Shown here piece by piece: positions 51,701-60,748 of a DNA stretch of 64,000 nucleotides. Both the position numbers and the translations under genes were made by a program. The notes under the pieces were generated by a model. It was not told the DNA's origin. It did not search any database and was given only the letters and a program-made list of their open reading frames with translations. The number at the start of each line of letters is the position of its first letter. Position 1 is the first letter of the stretch. Source of the DNA: Branchiostoma floridae (lineage: Eukaryota; Chordata; Leptocardii; Amphioxiformes; Branchiostomatidae). The stretch lies in NCBI RefSeq assembly GCF_000003815.2, contig NC_049987.1, forward strand, positions 10,360,307-10,424,306. Direction: 5' to 3'.

Positions 51701-54700
51701 TGCACTGTATCTCCGGAACGCAAGGTGCCATTGTGTTGCTATTTGGTCCTGAGTTGTTGGTGGTGTCCTGGTGGTGAGGTTTGATTTTGGGCCTCCTAGT
51801 GCTTGAACTTGATACTGTATAGGTTGACCCTGTTTTGGTGTGGTTGGGGCATCCTCCCAATATCTGCTTGGTTCTGAAAACAGATTACGGTTGGGTGTAG
51901 AACCATCATCTGGCCTGGGGCAACCTTCAATGTATCAGGTTACTTTGTATCCCCTGTCTTAGTGGCACTGACGGTGTGCCAGATGACGGGAGTGTACCAG
52001 ATGATATAACTGTTGGTCAGGTATAATTGGAGTTTGCTTATTACTCTTTGTGGTGTTTCTAGAGCTGTATAGTACTGAGTTTAAAGTTCTGGTACAAGTT
52101 CCTTTACCCTGTTGGCAATCATGGTTGAACTTGAACTTAAACAGAAGAAGATGCAATTTTCTAATGTGGAGGAGAACTGTATAGAGTGTGGGCATAAGAG
52201 AAAGGTATGTGTATGATTTGTCCTGTGTTTCTTTTTGTTTTTTTGGTAATGCCATTTCCAATTCCATACTGTATACAGGTAATTTGTAGTTTTGGGCTAG
52301 TCATTTTCGCTTGGTTTTTGGGCCTGCTTAATCTATAGTACAGGCAGGGTTAAGTGGTGGAGGCTTAGCTTGGTTCTGTTTTAAATTCAGTATCGTTTGT
52401 TGCATTTTGTCGCGGCAAATATATGATGAAATTCCCCTTCTAAGCAACTGCTCATTGGTTTGGGGGGATGTTTGCTGGGTGTTCGCTCTGACTACAACAG
52501 CTTCTGAAGTTTTCAAAGCTTCCATTGCCAGCAGCTTGCCATCTATAAATGGGATTGACAAGGACATTTTTCATAGTAAATTATGCTGTTAAATTTGGCT
52601 TAGATACTACAGGAGATTTAGATTCGGGTTGGATGGATTGAATGAAAATATCATACCACCCTGGGGACTAACTGTTGCTGCTGCATCATGGGGGCCAGCA
52701 CTATTCATATTGTCTAATGTCTATGGAACTACTATAAAAGTAGCATTGGTCAAATTATGCAAGTAACCTTCCGATGTCAAGTGAATAACACCCCAGAAAT
52801 AAATCTTTAATGAATATCATTGGAAGAACACAAACCAAGGAGACTTAGCAGCTGCATTAGGTCAGTACATTGAAATAGGAAGATATTAGTACTGAATATA
52901 TCATGTGACAGAGTAACTACATGTACATGGGCCATCTGAGACAAAAAAAAGGTTGCGTCTCAACAACTTCAAGGTACTGTGGATGGTTACATACTTAAGA
53001 AATCCAAAATAAGTAATGTTCATCCATGTCCAAACTTACAAATTCAGAAAATGGAATTTCAGACCTTTGCATGGTGCACAACCAACAGGTAAAAAGCTCA
53101 TTTTTCCAACCACGTACCACAGACAAAAAGGCAAAAATACACAATAGGTCTACAGAAACCCAATACATTTCATGCAGGCCTGAGGTCTACGAACTCTTGT
53201 TCGTGTCTGATACACTCTAAGTGTACAAACCTCCATTACATTGATGATCATTGTTTTACTCAAGATATTAGCTGAAGGTTTGATTTAGAATTTAATAACA
53301 GTGCTGTCTCAGTTAGTTTTGTCTCCAGTTTACCAAATATGGCAGGACAGATGATTACGTCAAACATCACAGACAGCAGAAGCAAAAAAAGATTTGGTAA
53401 TAAAATTGACAAGACAAGCTAAATCATGAACTTGTACGCAAATGAATGTACCTGTGCAATCTCATTGGGATGTACACTTGTGCCTCTTAACGAAGACAGG
53501 AGGATCTCTACTGCATTGGCCATTGCAGTCTTGAAGGTTTCCTTTAAGAAAACAATGCATTATTCTAAAACATCTTTAAAGAATGCTTAATTTCATTGGT
53601 GATTCTCATTGTATATATTGTAATTCTTTGTCCAATGTGATACAATGGACATTAAAATCAACACACCAAAGTAAATGTCAAGCAACTTAAAAGTTAAAAA
53701 AATTACAACTATGAACACCATCTAAAGTTGTCAAGCAACTTAAAGTTCAAACTATTACAACTATGAACACCATCTAAAGTTGTCAAGCAACGTAAAGTTC
53801 AAACAATTACAAATATGAGCACCATCTTAAGTTTGCTCCCATACTCTAACCTGAAAATGTGAGCTCTGCCTCATAACGGGAATATCTAACCTGTGGTTGC
53901 AGGTTGCATAGAAGATAGTAGGCTTTCCTGAGGGACTCCAGGTCAATGTTGACACCACAGTCAGACTCGTTGTGCTTCATGAGTGGATATACAGAATGGA
54001 TTTTACTTCACTATCAAGATGTAGTAAAAACAAGCTGTTAAATTGTGAAAGAGATATTGAATTAAGTATCAATCTTGTCTCAGTTAGTTTTGTCTCCAGT
54101 CTGCCGAATATGACAGGACAGATGATTACGTCAAACATCATAGACAACACTGCAGCACCAACAAAGGTACAGATCCTTTTTAAATTCTAAAAGAAACTTT
54201 GAACTGGGAAAAACTAAGCAATTGAAAACTGACTTTTCTTATAACGTTCTGGATACAGAGAAATAGATACATTTACAAATGTATTTCACAGTCTAAATCT
54301 ACCTGAACTAGAAGGTTTACCGGAAATCTTATATTTGACCTGAAAGATTTCCTCACCTTGAAGCTATCATTAAGAGCCTGTGATGAGGTGAAGACTGTTC
54401 TGATGGTGTTGAGCAGGAAGGATGGGTCCCCGAGCTCCCTATACTTGTCCACTGTGTCCTGGGTACAACACATAAAATGCGATGCTATTTAACACAACTC
54501 TTTCTATATCAGAGCAGCATTTTCACGACTAGGCAAGTGCCGTATCATTATCAGCAATGTCAACATGACTGGACAAGTGAACAAGAACACTAGATTGAAA
54601 TGTTCATCTTTGCTGAGTTGCTTTAACATGGGTCCTGTGACGCTTTGCATACAGCAAAGTTGAAAGTGAGGATCATCATCGAGAACTGTTTCTCTCAGTA

Positions 54701-57700
54701 CGTCGCTGTTAGAAACAGAAAGTCATAAGATGGTGCTGAGGTCTTGACAGAACCACAACCATCTTCAGACTTAAACTAATGAAGGAAGATGGAGAGCGTG
54801 TGTGAGACAATCGCACAGACAGTCGAAGTTTTCTGACTGGCTGTCGGCACGTCCCACAAGTACCTTGTTCTATGTGGACACAATATCAGTTGGCAAAGGC
54901 TTCAAACCAACCAATTGTTATGATGTCCACAATGTTGTCATACATGTATAATAAGTCCATATATTCAAAAACAAAGTGAGGATAATACAGTTAACATTAT
55001 TGATTAATGAAAAGAGCTAAATACCTGCAACAAATCACAAGCTGTTTTCTTCAATATACATGTATGTGACAGAAAGACTGAGAAGCCATATCATACCACT
55101 GGCAACTACTTAAAACAAAACGGGAAGCATGTATAATACTACTTTTTTGGCCATGATGTCAAAATTTATCAGTTACCAAATTTTACAAAATTCACTATCT
55201 AAGCAACGACAAGCTTTTAAAAAAGAACACTGCTGTACATGCCTTAAAGTTTATGTCTGCTGGGAGAATATTGTGTGTTTGTTGTAGTCTTTTAGCAAGT
55301 TAGCAATTAAAACAATGGCAAAGGCAAGAGTATTTTTGCAATGATTTTAACTTTGCTGCAAACAACCATCATAGGAACTTCAACATTTACAGTATCTAGG
55401 AACTAACTTTCACTAAGACGAACTGTCCCCCACCTGAAGCATGGATAGTGTGAGATGTGTAAGTGAGAACTCCCTGATGTCATCTGAGGACATCTCCAGC
55501 ATACACTCCCTCTCAAACTCCTCCAGCTCTGGGGACTGGTCACTAAGGCACTCTGCTGAGGACAGCAGGCGGGACGGACTGGTGGTCAGACTGGACAGGG
55601 AGTTCAGACCCTCCTCAGGATGGACACTCTGGCCAAACGTCAGGCTGCCCGGTCTGCTGCCATTACTGAGATGTAGGTCAAGATTACAAATACATTGTAC
55701 TGTCATATACCATTTTTTCTGATATTAGAGTAATATTCAATGCAACAATGGGTTCATGAAGTTAGCATCTGCACTTACAAAGCCATTCTTAATTCAAAAC
55801 ACTTTGTTGTAGTCAAGATGTTAAGAGACCTTGAAAAACAGGTTTTTAATGAGATCATTGTATGCGAAAGGGCACCGACACACATTGTCAACAATCATAA
55901 CAATAGCAAAACAAACAGTGTGTGGCTTTTATGGCCATGGACGGCATCCCCAAGCCGCCTGTAGCTTCCACCAAGGATTTTTGTCCGTCAAGGTTGACGG
56001 ATTGCTTTTAAAAATTTTCTGTCACATGCAGCAAATTTCCGTCAATTGATGGAAAAACGGACGCTGGCTAGAGCCCTGGGTTGTATTACACTTAATGAAC
56101 TGTCACCTAGCTTTTGCAGATCTCCCTGTAAGCCATCTTAAAGCTTCGAGCTTAAAGTGCTAAATGTTAACAATCATTTTTTTTAGCAATCATTAGCATA
56201 CATACTACAAGGCTTTGTTTTACTGCTGTCTCAGTTAGTTTTGTCTCCACTTTACCAAATACGGCAGGACAGATGATTACGTCAAACATCACAGACAGCA
56301 GTAATAATAGAGTGTAGATTTTACAATTTTCCTGTCAAAATCTTAAGTCTTAGAACCTTACGTGAAGAACCAAACATATAGGAAACATAAGGTTGAATCT
56401 TAGGCAATCTATTGCAATGTTGATATAAACATACCTGTGGATGGACAGTGCTCTGGGTGAACCACCCAGAATATTCTCCATACTTCCACTCAGTTCCCTG
56501 CTGCTTCCAGTCAGCCCATTCTTATCCAGGGTGAGCTTATTCAACACACAGTCTGTACTAGCCCTTCGACCACTCCAGCCATCATAGTTAGTAAAGGAAC
56601 CCCTCCTTAAAACCTCCTGTCTCAGATTCGAATGCACCTGTCTCGAATCTGCCACTGAGTTCAGTGAGGTAGCAGCTTTTAGCATGAGGTTGGAATGTGA
56701 TGCTATGTTCAGTGTTTTAGAGCTGGAGGATAACAGCCTTGGTTTGGATGGCTTGTTTGGTGGACTTTCTTCTGGAGTTTCTTTGAACAGTCCTAAGAAA
56801 GGACTGCATGAAAACATGGTGTGTAGGAATGGCTTTGGTCTCCCCTTTTCGACATCAAAAATCTGCAAGCAAAAATTATACCAACAGTATTAGTTACTAT
56901 TAGCAACATTTGCTTCTTTCCATATCAATATGAAATTGCATTAAATGTCATTGTCATTTTAAGATCAAAAATGTAACCAATACAGTTGAGACGAGGATAT
57001 TTCTATTGCATAAATCATGAAAATCAAGATAGGACAAAGATACATACATCTGATGGTAGTGGTCTATCCAAGAACTTCTTCGTGGAACAGAGGTATGGCC
57101 TGTAAGAAAAAAGCAATTGTAAGTTTGAATCTGTAGTATGTAAGTTTGAATCTGAAGTACGTAAGTTTGAATCTGTAGTATGTAAGTTTGAATCGGTAGT
57201 ATGTTATCTGCAGAGAAAAGATGAAACTAATGAAAATATCAAACAACTTACAAGAAGTCAAAATGAAAATCACCTTTGTCTTGTGGCAAGTTCTATGCTG
57301 ATTATTGCTAACATGTCTTTTGGTACAACAATGTGTCCTGGAGAAACATAAGTGTCAAAAATGTAAAAGCTAGATCATGTACAGTAATTTCTCAAAGGAA
57401 TACAAATCATGGAATACAACAAGGACCATGACAATAACCATTTGGCTTACCAACCCTGAGGCATTGCCAAAAACAATGAATACAAGTTTCTAATTAAATG
57501 TTATAAAATATCATTATTATGTGAGGCTATATGTCACAGGTGCTGTTTACCTGGACAAGAGTGACAAAACTTGTTCTTGCATTTCTTGTTCCCACAGCCT
57601 TCAGTGAGCTGGTAGAAATACCGCTTCACCAACTGTTCAAAATAAACCTACAACAAAGAAGAGGAAGAATTAGTGAGCCTGAAGGGAGCTAAGTCAGCTA

Positions 57701-60201
57701 ACTGTGATTAATTACACTGTAACAATTCATCTGTATATTGTGAAGCCTTTGTAAGCTTATCTTTGTGAAAATGTCACTTTGTACATAAATCGTACAAATC
57801 TTGATAGGTTTACACAACTACAGCACTTTGATTTATTTTCTCTTTTTTTATTACATCCTCACAAAAGCTTGGTGTGCAAGGTACATATATTTCTCTTCAT
57901 GCTGACAAAATCACATGTGGAGGTTACTACATGTAGTACTAGTATATTCCAGGTGCATACTTTAGTAGCTGCCTCTGCCGTGTGGGGGGTCTCGTAACTC
58001 CTGAGGGGCGCGGCCTCCTGTACTGACAGGTTACTGTCAGACACTGCAGCCAAGTTACTGGAGCTTAATGTTCTGTGGAATAACAGAAAAAATGCATCAT
58101 TACAATACTGTATATGCAGTGAAATAATTTTGCAGTAAGGAAAAATTGGAGTGCTAGTGACAGTCACATACTGTTTAGTAATGGAAACACAGGTGGTCTA
58201 AGTTTGTAGCAAATGTCACTCTAAAACTTTGAACATAAAACCATAACAAAAACAACTGTTAGTATTACTACAGTTATATTCATCCTGTAAACTGTGGCTA
58301 ACAAAAAAATATCAGCATCACTGATAAAATACTGTAAGCATGATGCCCCAAACTGCCGGTGAACCCTAATAAGGCTAAAACAAATGATAGACAAGAAAGC
58401 AACCTAACGTTGTAATACTTACAGCGTCTCATGTGTACAAATATAGGGTTTTCTTGCAAAGAAGGAAATATGTTGCAGTGTAATTCTTTACAATAACACA
58501 CACCAAGTTGGCAAGCTTACAATAATAGTTTATGTTCTACTCTGTCAAGACTTTCTGTCATGTCTCCCTACATGCATATCTCAGTGATATTGTTTCTCCT
58601 CAAAGTTACACAGCAGATTGATTAGTAATACGTAAAGCATCATTGACTGACAGATAATAGAAGAGTTTGTCATACTTTCAGAAGAACCATGATTGTTCTA
58701 CTGTTACTGTTTTTACAGAAACTTCAAACTCAACGGTAACCAAACTGTACTTACTTGGTCTTTAGATTTGACAGCTGTACCAGGCTACTGGATTTCTCTC
58801 TGTTAAAGACAAAAAAGACGAACATGATTACTAAGTTAATTGTTACTGAGAAAATGTTGGAATACTGACTTAGAGTGAGGATTATCCGAATCAAAAGCTT
58901 TGACTTTTGATAAAGAAATATTCAAAGATTTGTACCAATGCAGGGAGGAAACAGTTGTCTCAGCTGTTTGTGTCCTCATTTTCCCCACAAAATGGGAAAT
59001 GAGATGATTACGTCAACCATCATTGACAACAGAGTAATTGTACTGTAACAGTTGTTATTTTTCTCATCAACTCAGTCATTTTCAGTTACTGAAGAAAGAT
59101 GCAACTAGCAGTGAATGGTATCTGAGATGTCTGGTTCTTTGGAGACTTTAGCCAGATGCTCTTTTGCATCATGTAATTTGGTAGCTAACGTTACAGGTTA
59201 AATTTATGAAGTCTGTTATCACCTGTCCAAGTTCAGCCTAGCCAGGGAACCTCCTCCCAGGTTCTTCTGCAGTCTGGGCTGGCTGATGGGCCTGGGGAGG
59301 GAAGGAAAAACAACAGTTTTTAACAGGCAGGACATAATGCATTCTTGATACATATGGAGCATAGAAAGTGTTGTCATGTAGTGTCCGCTTAGTCAGTGTC
59401 CGTAATTTTGTACATCCATTACTTCCAACACTCATCTCATTCTTAACTGGTCCACTTCAGTCAGAAGCTTGTTCCAGTTTCCTACTGTTTTCATACTCCC
59501 AGGAAGTTTTATACATTATATATTTATAAGCTCATAAACTGAAGGGACTACCCTAAAGATCAATAAATAAATAAATAAATAAATGTGAATGGTAATAAAG
59601 TTTAGCCTCGAGCCTTGGTCACTTTAGTCCGCTCCTGAAGGTTGCTATAATGAAAGGTAGGTAGTATGTTGGTAGGTAGCGACCTTTGGGAGCGGACTAA
59701 AGTGAACAAGGCTGGACTCCAGGCTAAAAGAGTTATGCATATAGAAATGCAAGATAAAAAGGACTCATAGGTAATATACTAATGTCATATATAACCTTGG
59801 TAGCTTTGCCCTTGCCAGCTCACTTGTGGGTAGAGAACCCCTCTTCTCATACTGTCGTCTTGCGGTGGGGAGGGGAGGTTTCCCTGGCACTGCAAAATGT
59901 GCTTCATCTGCACAAGGTGAAAGGGAATAAATTTTTGGAACACATTTTAAGCTCTAATGCAAATTAAGATAGCTATGTTAACAATTTTCTAGGTCCAAAG
60001 GTATCTACAAAAGTTGGAATCGAGCAAAATCCAAGCTGGACGTTCCTATCTGTGCTAGAAAAACCCTACTCTACTCTAGTTGCAATATCTACCGCCCCCC
60101 TCCCCAAAGGCTTAGCGTGGAGGGACCACATGGTTGCAACAAGGATTATTCAAAGTTTCTGACAAAATACCTCTCACAATGTCCTTTTTCTGGACGTCCA
60201 T
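45782..60201 (-). CDS. AZUL- and HECT-domain E3 ubiquitin ligase (HECTD2/UBE3A type)
   Basis: Twenty-eight coding exons (1,057 residues) join in phase; first 60171-60201, last 45782-45902. Others, in sense order: 59796-59907, 59223-59291, 58755-58799, 57961-58072, 57551-57647, 57274-57337, 57048-57099, 56435-56862, 55434-55665, 54357-54458, 53891-53974, 53452-53541, 50927-51150, 50413-50541, 50182-50269, 49906-49983, 49733-49773, 49161-49323, 48753-48870, 47906-48141, 47656-47733, 47463-47531, 47110-47208, 46728-46777, 46484-46580, 46192-46256. Residues 124-154 form an AZUL zinc finger (C141, C146, C151, C154). The HECT domain spans about 700-1057, with [29 protein letters not shown] and catalytic C1025 in AMTCFN. 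The middle ([21 protein letters not shown]) resembles HECTD2, while AZUL is classically UBE3A. It would transfer ubiquitin from an E2 via C1025. Substrates unknown. Confidence 0.9.
46325..46397. repeat. 26-bp tandem repeat, 2.8 copies
   Basis: Three consecutive units starting TTTGACAGTGCTTTCTACAA, each 26 bp (third truncated), without visible mismatch. They lie in the intron between 46256 and 46484 of the HECT gene. Confidence 0.9.
48226..48510 (+). mobile_element. tRNA-derived SINE in a HECT-gene intron
   Basis: An A-box-like TGACCGAGTGG (about 48233) is followed by a degenerate B box and a body containing CTTTCCTCACTCCACCCAGG and TGACTTTGGTTGCGGTTA. I recognise this layout as common in amphioxus-type SINEs. 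It is antisense to the host gene. Confidence 0.6.
48538..48735. mobile_element. Short inverted-repeat element, possibly pogo/Tigger-like MITE
   Basis: Left AGAAGCCATTTATT and right AACTGGCTTCTACTGTA form an imperfect inverted repeat, with internal CGGATGGCGCAATTATTTGG repeats. No coding capacity. The class is a guess from the AGAAGCCA ends. Confidence 0.45.
49474..49542. repeat. Perfect 29-bp inverted repeat (hairpin) in a HECT-gene intron
   Basis: The left arm 49474-49502 and right arm 49514-49542 are exact reverse complements (AAGCGAGATGGAGGCAAAGA... on the left) around an 11-nt AT-rich loop. The 69-nt size is in the pre-miRNA range, but the uninterrupted pairing is more typical of a young fold-back. 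It sits 47 bp from the snoRNA-like element at 49589. Confidence 0.9.
49589..49665 (-). ncRNA. Box C/D snoRNA-like element, copy 1
   Basis: In sense (minus) orientation the element opens and closes with a terminal stem (TGCTGTC / GACAGCA). It has C box GTGATGT next to the 5' stem and D box CTGA next to the 3' stem. The conserved guide GACGTAATCA lies at 49639-49648, with a CTGT D'-like box after it. It lies in the HECT-gene intron 49324-49732. Confidence 0.75.
51250..51830. repeat. Degenerate ~150-bp tandem repeat, about 4 units
   Basis: Units starting near 51251, 51408, 51556 and 51700 share the order: (C/T)GGAACG.ATGGTGCG, then GACGATTTTTGGT, then GATTTTGGGCCTCCT, then GCTTGAACTTGAC. The array is G/T-rich on the plus strand and lies in the largest HECT-gene intron (51151-53451). 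The bias opens several overlapping frames, which do not look coding. Confidence 0.8.
53302..53378 (-). ncRNA. Box C/D snoRNA-like element, copy 2
   Basis: Nearly identical to copy 1. It has a perfect 8-bp terminal stem TGCTGTCT / AGACAGCA, C box GTGATGT, D box CTGA and the guide GACGTAATCA at 53352-53361. It lies in the large intron 51151-53451, far (about 2.1 kb) from the 3' splice site. Confidence 0.75.
53676..53833. repeat. ~52-bp tandem repeat, 3 units
   Basis: TGTCAAGCAAC begins units at 53676, 53729 and 53781. Each continues with TATGA(A/G)CACCATCT and shows a few substitutions. It is intronic in the HECT gene. Confidence 0.85.
54075..54147 (-). ncRNA. Box C/D snoRNA-like element, copy 3
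   Basis: Same architecture with compensatory change in the stem: TTGTCT pairs with AGACAA, where copy 2 has CTGTCT with AGACAG. C box ATGATGT, D box CTGA, guide GACGTAATCA at 54123-54132. It lies in intron 53975-54356, 100 nt upstream of the 3' splice site. Confidence 0.75.
56221..56303 (-). ncRNA. Box C/D snoRNA-like element, copy 4
   Basis: The longest terminal stem of the family: 11 perfect pairs (TACTGCTGTCT / AGACAGCAGTA). C box GTGATGT, D box CTGA, guide GACGTAATCA at 56274-56283. It lies in intron 55666-56434. Confidence 0.8.
57119..57202. repeat. 21-bp tandem repeat, 4 units
   Basis: Four units GTAAGTTTGAATCTGTAGTA(T/C) in the intron immediately upstream (in sense) of the 57048-57099 exon. 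On the sense strand each unit contains a CTACAG- or CTTCAG-like trinucleotide-AG, a possible decoy 3' splice site. Confidence 0.9.
58954..59030 (-). ncRNA. Box C/D snoRNA-like element, copy 5 (diverged)
   Basis: The middle and the D-box-proximal half differ from copies 1-4. The terminal stem (GTTGTC / GACAAC), C box ATGATGG, D box CTGA and the guide GACGTAATCA (59005-59014) are kept. It lies in intron 58800-59222. Conservation of exactly these parts is what a box C/D guide RNA predicts. Confidence 0.75.
59562..59584. repeat. (AAAT)n microsatellite
   Basis: About five to six AAAT units in HECT-gene intron 2 (59292-59795). Confidence 0.9.
59601..59728. mobile_element. Fold-back MITE in HECT-gene intron 2
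   Basis: Arms TTTAGCCTCGAGCCTTGGTC.. and the complementary right arm ending CCAGGCTAAA pair over about 47 bp with few mismatches (both contain CACTTTAGTCCGCTCC or its complement). They surround a GTAGGTAG-type centre. Confidence 0.75.
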
Positions 60202-60748
60202 CAGACACGCTGATCTTAGACCTTCCCTAGAAGTGTCTAGGTTACAGTGGAAGATGTATGGATGGAAATAGGCGGCCACATCTTCGTTTTCGTCTGTTGG
60301 CCGCTCTCTTTGTGCGCGGGAGTTTCACATTTCAGTAACGCTATGCACCGCAACAACACGAGCTAGAAGTAACCTCTCAGAGTCTCTTTTCAAAATCCAC
60401 AAAACGTTAGTTTATCATTTATTAGAACTATTTGTATAGTGATACAAATTCAAAATTTTATTTTGCAGAAATAATTCACATATCTAATAGGATGAGGCGA
60501 TTTTTACTAAATATACGTTATATTTACTTGGATGCGGTCTCCTGGGGTCAGGTTGAGGTCATGCAGGTGTTTGCGGGCACCGATTTGCAGGTGCAGCTCA
60601 TCAGTTGCAAGTTGGAAAGTTGAAAACTTTTTTCAAGTTCCTCAGACGATTATTCATGGTTGCTTATAGTTTCATTCTCTCTCTTCAAATAGTCATCCAC
60701 CTTCATCCCAGTCCAGAATTCACAACACATTGAGCGGAAGCGCGGGCG
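60202..60748. promoter_or_regulatory. Divergent promoter region, HECT ligase / aminotransferase gene
   Basis: The start codons at 60201 (-) and 60749 (+) are 547 bp apart and face away from each other. The region includes a GC-rich stretch (GTGCGCGGG at about 60313) but no clear TATA box. Confidence 0.45.

Noticed and set aside
55960-56090. Possible second hAT-like remnant ending AGCCCTGG
   Set aside because: Only short suggestive motifs, with no pairable ends.
49589-59030. Homology with the mammalian SNORD115/116 arrays near UBE3A
   Set aside because: Those snoRNAs lie in an antisense host transcript and have different sequences. Here the elements are in sense introns of a HECTD2/UBE3A-like gene, so the parallel is probably coincidence.
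49589-59030. The five elements as a MITE family with terminal inverted repeats
   Set aside because: Uniform orientation, one copy per intron, C and D boxes at fixed positions and covarying stems fit snoRNAs better. A genome-wide copy count would settle it.
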